Shown in pieces: positions 46,847-58,756 of a stretch of DNA of 64,000 nucleotides. Source of the stretch: Hordeum vulgare subsp. vulgare. Its lineage: Eukaryota > Streptophyta > Magnoliopsida > Poales > Poaceae. The stretch lies in assembly GCF_904849725.1 (NCBI RefSeq), contig NC_058518.1, positions 511,363,225 through 511,427,224 of the forward strand, given 5' to 3'. The translations under genes and the position numbers were made by a program. Each line of letters begins with the position of its first letter. Positions within the stretch are counted from its first letter, which is position 1. The notes beneath the pieces were generated by a model, which saw only the letters and a list, made by a program, of their open reading frames with translations, did no database searches and was not told the DNA's origin.

Positions 46847-48406
46847 TTTAGGAATTATGCCCTAGAGGCAATAATAAATATGGTTATTATTATAATTCCT
46901 GTATCAAGATAATCGTTTATTATCCATGCTATAATTGTATTGAATGAAGACTCATTTACATGTGTGGATACATAGACAAAACACTGTCCCTAGCAAGCCT
47001 CTAGTTGGCTAGCCAGTTGATCAAAGATACTCAGTGTCTTCTGATTATGAACAAGGTGTTGTTACTTGATAACTGGATCACGTCATTAGGAGAATCACGT
47101 GATGGACTAGACCCAACTAATAGACGTAGCATGTTGATCGTGTCATTTTGTTGCTACTGTTTTCTGCGTGTCAAGTATTTGTTCCTATGACCATGAGAAC
47201 ATATAACTCACTAACACCAGAGGAATACTTTGTGTGTATCAAACGTTGCAACGTAACTGGGTGACTATAAAGATGCTCTACAGGTATCTCCGAAGGTGTT
47301 CGTTGAGTTAGTATGGATCGAGACTGGGATTTGTCACTCCGTGTGACGGAGAGGTATCTCGGGGCCCACTCGGTAATACAACATCACACACAAGCCTTGC
47401 AAGCAATGTGACTTAGTGTAAGTTGCGGGATCTTGTATTACGGAACGAGTAAAGAGACTTGCCGGTAAACGAGATTGAAATAGGTATACGGATACTGACG
47501 GTCGAATCTCGGGCAAGTAACATACCGAAGGACAAAGGGAATGACATACGGGATTATATGAATCCTTGGCACTGAGGTTCAAACGATAAGATCTTCGTAG
47601 AATATGTAGGATCCAATATGGGCATCCAGGTCCCGCTATTGGATATTGACCGAGGAGTCTCTCGGTTCATGTCTACATAGTTCTCGAACCCGCAGGGTCT
47701 GCACACTTAAGGTTCGACGTTGTTTTATGCGTATTTGAGTTATATGGTTGGTTACTGAATGTTGTTCGGAGTCCCGGATGAGACCACGGACGTCACGAGG
47801 GTTTCCGGAATGGTCCGGAAATGAAGATTGATATATAGGATGACCTCATTTGATTACCGGAAGGTTTTCGGAGTTACTGGGAATGTACTGGGAATGACGA
47901 ATGGGTTCCGGGAGTTCACCGGGGGGGGGGGCAACCCACCCCGGGGAAGCCCATAGGCATTTGGGGTGGCGCACCAGCCCTTAGTGGGCTGGTGGAACAG
48001 ACCAAAAGAGCCCTATGCGCCATACGAAGAAAAATCAAAGAGAAAAAAAAGAGGAGGTGGGAAAAGGGGGAAGGACTCCTCCTTCCAAACCTAGTTGGAC
48101 TCGGTTTGGAAGGGGAGGACTGCCCCCCTTGGCTCGGCCGAAGCCCTTAGGGGTCCTTGGACCCCAAGGAAAGGCTCCCCCTCTTCCCCCTACATATACG
48201 GAGGTTTTAGGGCTGATTTGACACAACTTTGCCACGGCAGCCCGACCACATATCTCCACGGTTTTACCTCTAGATCGCGTTTCTGCGGAGCTCGGGCGGA
48301 GCCCTGCTGAGACGAGATCATCACCAACCTCCGGAGCGCCGTCACGCTGCCGGAGAACTCTTCTACCTCTCCGTCTCTCTTGTTTCCCATGCGACGTTCC
48401 CCAACA
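46847..48406 (+). repeat. C1 3' LTR with altered start and internal deletion
   Basis: The first bases read TTTAGG where the other copies have TGTTGG. About 260 bp present in the 5' LTR (36294 to 36552) are missing at about 48380. The TATA box reads TACATATA. It ends CCCCAACA. Confidence 0.9.
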
Positions 48407-48411
48407 GTTAT
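48407..48411. repeat. Target duplication GTTAT, right of C1
   Basis: Right-hand copy of 34746-34750. Confidence 0.85.
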
Positions 48412-48832
48412 ATGATCCAATTATGTTATCATTGTTGAGAGAACTTCACTAGTGAAAGTATGAACCCTAGGCCTTGTTCCCACGAATTGCAATACCGTTC
48501 GTGCTCACTTTTACCATTTGTTACCTGGTGTTTTTGTAATTTCAGATTACAAAAACCTATATCTACCATCCATATTGCACTTGTATCACCATCTCTTCGC
48601 CGAACTAGTGCACCGATACAACTTACCATTGTATTAGGTATGTTGGGGACACAAGAGACTCTTTGTTATTTGGTTGCAGGGTTGTTTGAGAGAGACCATC
48701 TTCATCCTACGCCTCCCGTGGATTGATAAACCTTAGGTCACCCACTTGAGGGAAAATTGCTACTGTCCTACAAACCTCTGCGCTTGGAGGCCCAACAACG
48801 CCTACAAGGAGAAGGTTGTGTAGTAGACATCA
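48412..48832 (+). repeat. A5 5' LTR, part 3 of 3
   Basis: Continues the LTR interrupted at 34750 and ends TAGACATCA, followed by the primer site. Confidence 0.75.
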
Positions 48833-48842
48833 AGCTCTTTTC

Positions 48843-48860
48843 TGGCGCCGTTGCCGGGGA
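48843..48860 (+). promoter_or_regulatory. A5 primer binding site, first copy
   Basis: TGGCGCCGTTGCCGGGGA, identical to the A2 site, 10 bp after the LTR end. Confidence 0.8.
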
Positions 48861-48903
48861 GGCTAGGTAAGGAGCACTAACATCCCGTCAACGAAGCTAT
48901 TTT

Positions 48904-48921
48904 CTGGCGCCGTTGCCGGGG
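48904..48921 (+). promoter_or_regulatory. A5 primer binding site, second copy
   Basis: The same 18-base motif again, about 60 bp downstream of the first and embedded in the same phrase (ttttctggcgccgttgccgg). Either copy could pair with the tRNA; use of the second would lengthen the next-generation LTR. Confidence 0.6.
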
Positions 48922-49004
48922 AGGTTAGCGCTTGAAGGTATATCTTTAGATCTTGCAATCGAATCTTTTTGTTTCTTGTTCTTTCGCTAGAAAACTACAA
49001 AAAA

Positions 49005-49130
49005 ATGGAATTGAGGATACCTCATATGCTCCACCATTTCAATGTCTTTCGTCAGCATGATGGGAAGGAAAATTGTGCTCAAGTGCTGAAAGAAGAATTA
49101 CATAGAATGCTTGGCATAGAATATGAATGA
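49005..49130 (+). CDS. A5 short upstream ORF (41 codons)
   Basis: ATG at 49005 to TGA at 49128-49130, reading MELRIPHMLHHFNVF at its start. It overlaps the start of the next ORF (ATG 49123) in another frame. It may be the original N-terminal part of that ORF, separated by a small frameshift, or an independent leader ORF. No recognisable domain. Confidence 0.35.
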   Translation: MELRIPHMLHHFNVFRQHDGKENCAQVLKEELHRMLGIEYE

Positions 49131-49794
49131 TGAGCATGATTGCAATGTTGTTAGCATGAATTCTATGAATACCCATGATGCTAATGATATGCAAAGCCAC
49201 AAGCTTGGGGATGCTATATTTGATGAAGATGATCTTTTTAGTTCTTCCACTTTGAATGATCAAAATCATTTTGATGAAAGCATGCCCCCTATCTATGATG
49301 ATTATTGTGAGGATACTTATGCTTTAAAGAAGAGGGATGATAAAACTTGTCATACTCTCGAGAACCCTTTTGCTAAACCTTGCTTTTTCATTATGGACAC
49401 AATTTGTAGTGCTCAAGTCTTTTACGATACTCCCACTACTATTCTTGAAAATAGATTTCCTTATGTGGAGAGTAGTAAAATTCCTATGCTTGTAGATCAT
49501 GAAAAGAATGCTTTAGATGCTGGTTATATTGTTGAATTCATTCATGATGCTACTGAAAATTACTATGAGAGAGGATCATATGCTTCTACTTATTGCAATA
49601 GTATCAAGCTTCCTCTCCATATGTTGAAATTTTTGAAGCTATGCTTGTTTTGCCTTGCTATTCTAGCTGATTCTTGCTCCAATAAATTATTTGATCACAA
49701 AATCCCTATGCATAGGAAGTGGGTTAGACTTAAATGTGCTAGCCATTTGCTCCATGATGCTCTCGTTGTGTTTCAATCCTTACCTTTTATGTGA
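49123..49794 (+). CDS. A5 acidic ORF of unknown function (223 codons)
   Basis: Rich in Asp, Asn and Met in its first third. A central block reads ENPFAKPCFFIMDTICSAQV and resembles no domain I know. The C-terminal third has YYERG, CNSIKL, and IPMHRKWVRLK, blocks shared in the same order with the A2 ORF. It lies after the primer site, where gag would be, and is followed by the conserved tail starting with CTAAGGGCGTTAAA. Two non-autonomous elements with different LTRs thus carry the same kind of protein. No gag, zinc-knuckle, protease or membrane segment is clear; the hydrophobic stretch LCLFCLAILAD near residue 172 is short. Confidence 0.55.
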   Translation: MNDEHDCNVVSMNSMNTHDANDMQSHKLGDAIFDEDDLFSSSTLNDQNHFDESMPPIYDDYCEDTYALKKRDDKTCHTLENPFAKPCFFIMDTICSAQVFYDTPTTILENRFPYVESSKIPMLVDHEKNALDAGYIVEFIHDATENYYERGSYASTYCNSIKLPLHMLKFLKLCLFCLAILADSCSNKLFDHKIPMHRKWVRLKCASHLLHDALVVFQSLPFM

Positions 49795-50700
49795 GCATCA
49801 TTGAAATCAATGCCTAGCTAAGGGCGTTAAACGACAACGCTTGTTGGGAGGCAACCCAATGAATAAATTTTTATTTGCTTTTTTCTTCCTGTTTTATTTT
49901 ATCCACACCATCATAATTCTGTTATGATTGTGTCTTTTGTGTTTTTTTTTGTGTTTGTGCCAAGCAAAACCGTTATGATTAGTCTTGGTGATGGTTGTTT
50001 GATGATGCTGGAAAAAGACAGAAACTTTCTGCTCATGAAAAGAATTTTCATTTTTATTCTGTAAGAGCTTTTGAGTTGATTATTTTTTCTTCTGATTTAT
50101 ATGCAATTTCGTCAGACTATCGTAATTGTTCAGATTTTTTGAAGTACCAGAACTATACGAAGCATACAGATTGCTATAGACTGGTCTGCTGTTAACAGAT
50201 TCTGTTTTTCTTGAGTTGGTTGCTTATTTTGATGAAACTATGGATAGTATCGGAGGGTACTAGCCATGTAAAAGTGAAAATACAGCAACCCAACACCAGC
50301 ATAAGTAGAATTTAAGTATGCTACAGTACCTAAGGAAGTGGTGGTTTGCTTTCTTATACTAATGATGTCATGAGTTTCTGTTTAAGTTCCGTGTTGTGAA
50401 GTTTTCAAGGTTTGGGTGAAGTTCTTATGGACAAAGAGATAAAGAGTGGCAAGAGCTCAAGCTTGGGGATGCCCAAGGCACCCTAAGAGATTCAAGGATG
50501 CCGTAAAAGTCTAAGCTTGGGGATGCCCCGGGAAGGCATCCCCTCTTTCGTCTTTGATCCATCGGTAACGTTACTTGGGGCTATATTTTTATTCACCACA
50601 TGTTATGTGTTTTGCTTGGGGCGTCTTGTATCGTAGGAGTCTTTTATTTTTTTGTTGTGTAACAATCATCCTTGCTGCACACCTGGAGAGAGAGAGACAT
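49795..50700 (+). other. A5 non-coding tail, cut by G3
   Basis: Closely related to the start of the A4 tail (30281-31160): the TTGGGAGGCAACCCAA stem near 49843, two AAGCTTGGGGATGCC copies near 50459 and 50513, and the palindrome to about 50543. It ends at CACACCTGGAGAGAGAGAGACAT, just before the position of the triple GCTTCACTTATA repeats in A4. Confidence 0.65.
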
Positions 50701-53700
50701 TGTCGGTACCCTGATCCTATGCCATAGGAATCCAGCCTGTAACACATCGCATCCCTTTGCGGTCTCACGCACGTTTAACCTCACAGCTGCAGCCTTACCT
50801 TAGCCGGGACCGTTTGCACCTTTTGACTCACGTATGCAATTGTGTCGCTAGCATTCCAATGTCGAAGAACCTGGATCGACAAGTCTAGTCATAGACCAAA
50901 GTGGCAGTACCGCACAAGGACAGGCATACATGACACAACAAAGTAGGTGTCGGTCTTGAGCGAATGTAGACGAGTCGTAGCAAGCTACAAGGACTCCATT
51001 ACATCGCGTGACATTTCCCCAACGGGGACAGACACAGCAGCTAAGAAGGACACACGCCGGTCAACCAATGTGTCCGGAGCAGTAGCGAGCTACCATGGCT
51101 CGTTGGATCACAAAGGGGCATTTCCCTGTAAGGAGTGCTACTAGAGTTTACGGCTAGGTAATCGAACCCCATACATATCAAGTACGACACACGTACGTAA
51201 GGCATACCGACATGTATAGATACATCGATGGCATCACAACATAACCATAAACATACAAGCTTTATTTAAGAGGCTCAGAAGAGCCACACACATAATATTA
51301 CACGGTAAGGGTCTCACGACCCATCATAGCAGTCATTCAGTTACAAGCCAGCGGAAGTGTTTAAAACTGTCTGAGTACAGACAGGTGAAACTAGAAGGGA
51401 CATGGCCTGACTATACTACAGACCCAACCTAGGGCCAGATCGTAGCTGGGACACCAGCTACTCGTCGTCGTCGATGTCTATGAGGAACCCACCATTAAGG
51501 TCATTAGCAACCTCTGCAACATTTATTAAGCAAACATGAGTACGGAGGTACTCAACAAGACTTTAGGATAACTAACTACTCATGCAATGTATCAATAAGG
51601 TATGGTGGGGTTTCATGCGGAAAGCCAGCATTTGACTCGTGGCTAGACAACTTGCATTTTTAAATAATTTTGACAACTTGATTTCTCGAACACGAGTCCA
51701 CTAACACCACAACAATACACCATCGTGGAATCATTCCGTCTCCATACGGAAATGCCGTCCGCGACACTCACGCTTATGTTGACAATTTTAGGAGTAGCCA
51801 TTTAAGTTATCTATGAACAACATATGTTTCCAAGTAGTCCATATCCGCGGACGCGGCTATTCGAATAGATCATAACCCTGCAGGGGTGTACTTTGTCACA
51901 CACGCTCTCGCCACTTATCGCAATGTGCACGTCATGCACCTCGGCAACCTTCAAGCGGAAGCCCAACGAGGGAGTCGGCCACGACCGTTAACCACATTAG
52001 TACCTAGTCCAGGTTTATCGCCTATCTGAGAGTAACCCGTACGGAAGTCCGGCCGAGGTTTCCGCCACGGTCTCAAACGATGTGCGTAGGGTTCCCAAGC
52101 CCACCATCCGGGTGCCACTTGGTATACCGTGCCACTGCCTACCGCATCACAGCCCACCTCTCAGGTGAGCGCTATGCACGGCCTCCAGCATGACTATAAA
52201 CACCATAAACTAATTGCAACTCCTGGACCGAGTACTAAGCGATTAATAAGTCGAGAGGGTCAATTAAGTATCCCAACATGTGATAGTATCTAGTCTTGGA
52301 TTACAGACACGGAACTCAGTTCCTAAGGACGGTTCCAATGAAACAACATGCCATGTACTCCTACACAGCCTTTCACCGGTACCTTTACCAAATCAGGTTC
52401 AACACACAACCTTTGCTTACCGAACACATTCTCACAATTCTGTTCATCTCCCAGATGACAGACCATACACAACTCTAAGCATAGCATGCATAGCAGGATA
52501 AGGCACATCATGGCTCAAGCAACTACCAGGTATGCTAGGTTGCAAGGTTACTGTGACAAGGATAGGTCATGCAAAGGAAGTGGGTTCAACTAACGTGGCA
52601 AAAGCATTTGAAGCATTGGATCCTAATGCAATAAGTAAGTGCAGGAGCAAGAACATGGGATTTATCGGGATGATCAAAATGGATGCTTGCCTTGTTGCTC
52701 AGAGGAGTGACAATATCCGTCAGACGGATATTCGGTGGAATCCGGGGGAGCGGAGCCTACCGAAAGGAATGACAACAACCAATATCAAACATATGCAATC
52801 AAGATGATGCATGAGCATGGCATGAGAATACAAGATGGTAAATTATTATAGCTAACATGTATTAGGTTTGAAGTTGATTTGAATCAAGTTCAAATACCAC
52901 TTCAAACGAGGTATTCTCGGATACCATTTTAATTGATTCGACCTGATGCTCAGATCAACTTGATGTTAACAGACATGGGATGACATGTTAGGTTGCTGGT
53001 TTGTAGTTAGGACAGTGTTTGATCATGTCATTTATAGTGAAATTTAAATATTTTCCAAATTCCATCTACAAAGTATTTATAAGAATTAACTTATTCATTA
53101 ATCTACATGTTTGGGTTCTGTAACATTTTCAAACATGTTTGAAAATGACATATTCAGATTCCTTGAATTTTTCTGATACTTTTTCATATATAAATTATTT
53201 TCATTGGAGTTACAGATTAATTTCTATGAATTTTAGAAGTTTTAAACATTCCTGGAATTATTTTTATACTAGCACACCCCTTTATTGCGTCACTACTGCA
53301 TCATCATGGCGTCAGCAGGTCAACTAACCTGATCAGGTCAAACCTGACAGGGGGGACCCACTGGTCAGCGTCTCAGGGGCTAATCCCGCGCTGACCAGCC
53401 CCTAAGTGAGTTTGACTTGGCCTTGGGCCCATTGTCAGTGAGTGTTTAGGGTTAAACCTACTGGGTTAAGCTGGCCACGTCGGCCCCCATCGGAATATGG
53501 CCGGCGGCGACCACGGGCGCGGCAGAGGGCTCGCCGGAGTGAGATAAATGGCGCTATGGGCGTCGGTTTTAGGCGCGGTTTAGTGCTACGGACAGCTAGA
53601 GAAACGTCGCATCTAAAGGGGGAGGAGCTGGACCCAGTGGTCACCGGAATCCACGCCGGCGATGCAGGGGACTAGCGAGCTGGGAGAGGGGCCCTACGCC

Positions 53701-54668
53701 ATCTACAGAGCTCCCGGAGCTCATTTCTATGCTCGGCCTCGCGAGCTGAGTACCACAACGACGGCAATGACATGGCCGGCGACGAGGTCCTTCGGGCTCC
53801 GGCGGCTAACATGGTTAAAGGAGGGGGAAAACCTTGGGAAGAGGGGGAATAGGAAGAGGAGCTCACGGCGGATCTTGTGAGGCTGCTTGCAGGGCCAGGG
53901 AGGACCGGGAGACGACGGATCGACGGCGACCGAAGCTTCGGGGAGAGAGAGATCCGAGAGGGGAAAAGGGGATCGAGGCTTAGGGAAGAGGATAGAGCCG
54001 CGGGGAGGAGGATAAGAAGGAGCAGGCGTCGCGCTGGCGCTCCTGGAGGCCTCCAGCAGCGGGCAGGCGGGCAGGAGGTGGCCGGGCTCGGCCGCTGTGC
54101 TCATCTTCTCCCCTGCCTACTCGCAGGAGGAGGAAGATGACCGGGGAGCTCCTCGTGGGCTGGGCAGGCGATAGGTAAGGTTTTTCCTCTTTTCTTTCTC
54201 TTTTCTTTTCTGTTTTGTTTCTGTTTTGAAAACTATTTATTTGCTATTTATTTTAGCTCCTAAAATAGTTTGTAAAAACATTTTGAACACACCAAAATAA
54301 TAGTTGGAATGTATCCAACCATTCCTAAAGTTTTCAACATTTTTGAAAGCTTAAAGTTTCTGATTTCAAATTTAAAACTTGAAACTAGTAGCTTTTTGCA
54401 TTTATTTAAAATGCCAAAAGTGTTATGAAAATGGTTTTCTTCATTGCTTATCTGCTTCCATGATTTATCAAAAAAGTTGAACTTTTCTTGAGGCCATTTT
54501 CGGTTCATTGATTTTAACTAGTTTGAAAATTCCTTTAATTTGAGAAGTGGCTAGGGTTTTTTGAGTTTTCCTTCACCACTTACTTTGTTCTTGTTGAGAA
54601 TTTCCTAGATGCAATGCAAAGAAGACATGAGCACAAACTAACTTGATTAAGGTGTCAGGGATGTGACA
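50701..54668 (-). repeat. G3 3' LTR, minus strand (3.97 kb)
   Basis: On the minus strand it starts TGTCACATCCC at 54668, right after a polypurine tract and the end of pol, and ends GGTACCGACA at 50701. The termini TGTC and GACA are inverted. The left flank GACAT (50696-50700) is the expected target duplication, but its partner is outside the window. A GC-rich, CT-rich (on the minus strand) section at about 53440-54180 resembles a leader region. ORFs there look like chance. Confidence 0.75.
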
Positions 54669-54968
54669 ACTCACCCCCACTCAAAAGAATCTCGTCCCGA
54701 GATTTAGAAGTCGTCGGAAATAACGCAGGATACTCAAGTCGGAGCCGATCCTCTCTTTCCCAAGTTTCCTCCTTTTCAGAATGATTTGACCATTGAACTT
54801 TAAGAAACTTGAGGTTTCGACGTCGAGTGGTACGCTCAGCTTGATCAAGAATACGCACGGGGTATTCTCGGTATGAAAGGTTATCTTGGAGATCAAGCGT
54901 TTCGTGGTCCACTTCACGGATAGGATCCGAAAAACAACGCCTGAGTTGCGAGACGTGGAAGACATCAT
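54655..54968 (-). pseudogene. pol: G3 pol 3' end: integrase C-terminus and chromodomain
   Basis: Minus-strand frame from the C2 LTR junction to a stop just inside the LTR. It begins at [11 protein letters not shown], the conserved motif before the chromodomain, and includes VRILDQ, VQWSNHSEKEETWE and LEYPALFP, aligning with the last 110 residues of G1 Pol. Everything upstream is missing at the C2 boundary. It shows G3 is another Tekay-type chromovirus, clearly diverged from G1. Confidence 0.85.
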
Positions 54969-56778
54969 TGTTGGAAATATGCCCTAGAGGCAATAATAAA
55001 TTAGTTATTATTATATTTCTTAGTTCATGATAATCGTTTATTATCCATGCTATAATTGTATTGATTGGAAACACAATACTTGTGTGGATACATAGACAAA
55101 ACACTGTCCCTAGTAAGCCTCTAGTTGACTAGCTCATTGATCAAAGATGGTCAAGGTTTCCTGGCCATAGGCAAGTGTTGTCACTTGATAACGGGATCAC
55201 ATCATTAGGAGAATCATGTGATGGACTAGACCCAAACTAATAGACGTAGCATGTTGATCGTGTCATTTTGTTGCTACTGTTTTCTGCGTGTCAAGTATTT
55301 GTTCCTATGACCATGAGACCATATAACTCACGGACACCGGAGGAATGCTTTGTGTGTATCAAACATCGCAACGTAACTGGGTGACTATAAAGATGCTCTA
55401 CAGGTATCTCCGAAGGTGTTCGTTGAGTTAGTATGGATCGAGACTGGGATTTGTCACTCCGTCTGACGGAGAGGTATCTTGGGGCCCACTCGGTAATACA
55501 ACATCACACACAAGCCTTGCAAGCAATGTAACTTAATGTAAGTTGCGGGATCTTGTATTACGGAACGAGTAAAGAGACTTGCCGGTAAACGAGATTGAAA
55601 TAGGTATGCGGATACTAACGATCGAATCTTGGGCAAGTAACATACCGAAGGACAAAGGGAATGACATACGGGATTATATGAATCCTTGGCACTGAGGTTC
55701 AGACGATAAGATCTTCGTAGAATATGTAGGATCCAATATGGGCATCCAGGTCCCGCTATTGGATATTGACCGAGGAGTCTCTCGGGTCATGTCTACATAG
55801 TTCTCGAACCCGCAGGGTCTGCGCACTTAAGGTTCGACGTTGTTTTATGCGTATTTGAGTTATATGGTTGGTTACCGAATGTTGTTCGGAGTCCCGGATG
55901 AGATCACGGACGTCACGAGGGTTTCCGGAATGGTCCGGAAACGAAGATTGATATATAGGATGACCTCATTTGGTTACCGGAAGGTTTTCGTGCATTACCG
56001 GAAAAGTTTCGGGCTCATCGGTAGTGTACCGGGAGTGCCGGGAGGGGTGCCGGGGACCATCGGGAGGGGTGTCACGCCCCAAGGGGTCTCATGGGCTATG
56101 GGAAGAGATAAACCAGCCCCTAGTGGGCTATAATAAGTTCCCACTAAGGCCCATAAGGTTTGAGAAGGAAAAAACACAAGGTGGAAAGAGTTTCCAAGTG
56201 GGAAGGTGGAATCCTACTCCAAGTAGGATTGGAGTAGGACTCCTCCACCTCCAATTTCGGCCAAACCTTTAGGTTTTGAGGCTGCCTCCTCCCCTCCCTC
56301 CCACCTATATATACGGAGGTTTTGGGGCTGATTTGAGACGACTTTTCCACGGCAGCCCGGCCACATACCTCCACGGTTTTTCCTCTAGATCGCGTTTCTG
56401 CGGAGCTCGGGCGGAGCCCTGCTGAGACAAGGTCATCACCAACCTCCGGAGCACCGTCACGCTGCCGGAGAACTCTTCTACCTCTCCGTCTCTCTTGCTG
56501 GATCAAGAAGGCCGAGATCATCGTCGAGCTGTACGTGTGCTGAACGCGGAGGCGCCGTCCGTTCGGCACTAGATCGTGGGACTGATCGCGGGACGGTTCG
56601 CGGGGTGGATCGAGGGACGTCAGGACGTTCCACTACATCAACCTCATTCACTAACGCTTCTGCTGTACGGTCTACAAGGGTACGTAGATCACACATCCCC
56701 TCTCGTAGATGGACATCACCATGATAGGTCTTCGTGCGCGTAGGAAAATTTTTGTTTCCCATGCGACGTTCCCCAACA
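54969..56778 (+). repeat. C2 5' LTR, WIS-like subtype
   Basis: Starts TGTTGGAAATATGCCC and ends CCCCAACA. It aligns well with the other copia LTRs except in the first 120 bp and at about 55990-56320, where it has its own sequence with repeated ACCGG/CCGGGA motifs. TATATATA near 56308. The subtype name is from memory. Confidence 0.88.
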
Positions 56779-56779
56779 A

Positions 56780-56792
56780 TGGCATCATGAGC
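56780..56792 (+). promoter_or_regulatory. C2 primer binding site
   Basis: TGGCATCATGAGC, identical to C1, 1 bp after the LTR end. A 1.24-kb leader follows up to the gag start at 58034. Confidence 0.6.
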
Positions 56793-58033
56793 TAGGTTCA
56801 TGCGTAGATGTCTTCTCGAGTAGAACACAAAAGTTTTTGTGGGCGGTGATGTGCGTTTTGCTGCCCTCCTTAGTCTTTTCTTGATTCCGCGGTATTGTTG
56901 GATTGAAGCGGCTTGGACCGACATTACTCGTACGCTTACGAGAGACTGGTTTCATCGCTACGAGTAACCCTGTTGCTCAAAGATGACTGGAAAGTGTCAG
57001 TTTCTCCAACTTTAGTTGAATCGGGTTTGACCGAGGAGGTCCTTGGATGAGGTTAAATAGCAACTTATATATCTCCGTTGTGGTGTTTGCGTAAGTAAGA
57101 TGCGATCCTACTAGATACCCATGGTCACCACATAAAACATGCAACAACAAAATTAGAGGACGTCTAACTTGTTTTTGCAGGGTATGCTTGTGATGTGATA
57201 TGGCCAACGATGTGATGTGATATATTGGATGTATGAGATGATCATGTTGTAATAGATAATATCGACTTGCACGTCGATGGTACGGCAACCGGCAGGAGCC
57301 AATGGGTTGTCTTTATACTAACGTTTGTGCTTGCAGATGCGTTTACTATTTTGCTAGGATGTAGCTTTAGTAGTAATAGCATGAGTAGCACGACAACCCC
57401 GATGGCGACACGTTGATGGAGATCATGGTGTGGCGCCGGTGACAAGAAGATCGTGCCGGTGCTTTGGTGATGGAGATCAAGGAGCACGTGATGATGGCCA
57501 TATCATGTCACTTATGAATTGCATGTGATGTTAATCCTTTTATGCACCTTATTTTGCTTAGAACGACGGTAGCATTATGAGGTGATCTCCCACTAAAATT
57601 TCAAGACGAAATTGTGTTCTCCCCGACTGTGCACCGTTGCTACAGTTCGTCGTTTCGAGACACCACGTGATGATCGGGTGTGATAGACTCAACGTTCACA
57701 TACAACGGGTGCAAAACAGTTGTGCACGCGGAACACTCGGGTTAAGCTTGACGAGCCTAGCATGTGCAGACATGGCCTCGCAACACATGAGACTGAAAGG
57801 TCGATCATGAATCATATAGATGATATGATTAGCATAGGGATGCTTACCACTGAAACTATGCTCAACTCACGTGATGATCGTACTTGAGCTAGTGTAAGTG
57901 GATCATGAACCACTCAAATGACTAGAGAGATGTACTTTTTGAGTGGGAGTTTAACAAATAATTTGATTAAGTTAAACTCTAATTATCTTGAACATAGTCT
58001 AAGTCCACTTTGAATATATTTGTGTTGTAGATC

Positions 58034-58756
58034 ATGGCTCACACGACAGTCACCCTGAATTTTAATATGTTCCTAGAGAAAGCTAAGTTGAAAGATGATG
58101 GAAGCAACTTTGTAGACTGGGCTCGTAATCTTAAGCTAATCTTACAAGCTGGGAAGAAGGATTATGTCCTTAATGCTGTGCTAGGAGATGAACCACCCGC
58201 TACGGCTGATCAGGATGTTAAGAACGCTTGGTTAGCACGTAAGGAGGACTACTCAGTAGTTCAATGTGCAGTCTTGTATGGCTTAGAACCGGGACTTCAA
58301 CGTCGCTTTGAGCGTCATGGAGCATTTGAGATGTTCCAGGAGTGGAAGTTTATCTTTCAGAAGAACGCACGGATCGAGAGGTATGAGACCTCCGATAAAT
58401 TCTATGCTTGCAAGATGGAGGAGAACTCGTCTGTCAGTGAACATGTGCTCAAAATGTCTGGGTACTCAAACCGTCTAGATGAGCTGGGGATTGAACTCCT
58501 GCAAGAGGCTATCACTGACAGAATCCTTCAATCACTGCCGCCAAGCTATAAAGGCTTTGTGTTGAACTACAACATGCAAGGGATGAACAAGTCACACGGC
58601 GAGTTGTTTGCGATGCTGAAAGTCGCAGAGTCTGAACTCCGTAAAGAACATCAAGTGTTGATGGTGAATAAGACCACTAGTTTCAAGAGAAACGGCAAAG
58701 GCAAGAAGGGTAAATCAAAGAAGAGCGGCAAACCTGTTGCCAATCCAATGAAGTAA
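58034..58756 (+). CDS. gag: C2 Gag capsid region
   Basis: ATG at 58034 (MAHTTVTLNFNMFLEKAKL) to TAA at 58754-58756, 240 codons, the capsid part of BARE/Angela Gag with a Lys-rich end. It would assemble particles in the cytoplasm. The frame continues open after the TAA with the zinc knuckle, so the product lacks the nucleocapsid. C1 has the same stop. This is the only copia gag here with a normal start. Confidence 0.85.
   Translation: MAHTTVTLNFNMFLEKAKLKDDGSNFVDWARNLKLILQAGKKDYVLNAVLGDEPPATADQDVKNAWLARKEDYSVVQCAVLYGLEPGLQRRFERHGAFEMFQEWKFIFQKNARIERYETSDKFYACKMEENSSVSEHVLKMSGYSNRLDELGIELLQEAITDRILQSLPPSYKGFVLNYNMQGMNKSHGELFAMLKVAESELRKEHQVLMVNKTTSFKRNGKGKKGKSKKSGKPVANPMK

Larger units (their letters stand above)
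34751..48406 (+). mobile_element. C1: Ty1/copia element of the BARE-1/Angela/WIS group
   Basis: LTRs at 34751-36578 and 46847-48406, target duplication GTTAT. Domain order is Gag, protease, integrase, reverse transcriptase, RNase H, as in Ty1/copia. The LTR start TGTTGGAATTATGCCCTAG and the proteins are recognisable as the Triticeae BARE/Angela group. It is not autonomous: the gag start codon is lost, a stop follows the capsid, there are frameshifts, and G2 splits the integrase at 39660-44636. It is inserted in the A5 LTR. Confidence 0.93.
25197..50700 (+). mobile_element. A5: Athila-type element, split by A4 and C1, right side cut by G3
   Basis: 5' LTR in three parts (25197-26299, 34614-34750, 48412-48832), primer sites, an acidic ORF and a non-coding tail to 50700, where G3 begins. 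Removing A4 and C1 with one copy of each target duplication restores a continuous LTR. The 3' part should lie beyond G3, outside the window. It has no gag or pol domains. Confidence 0.78.

Noticed and set aside
53435..54140. GC-rich ORFs and a GGTAAGG donor-like site on the plus strand
   Set aside because: This is the G3 LTR, which is read on the minus strand; the CT-rich minus strand looks like a leader, and the plus-strand features look accidental.
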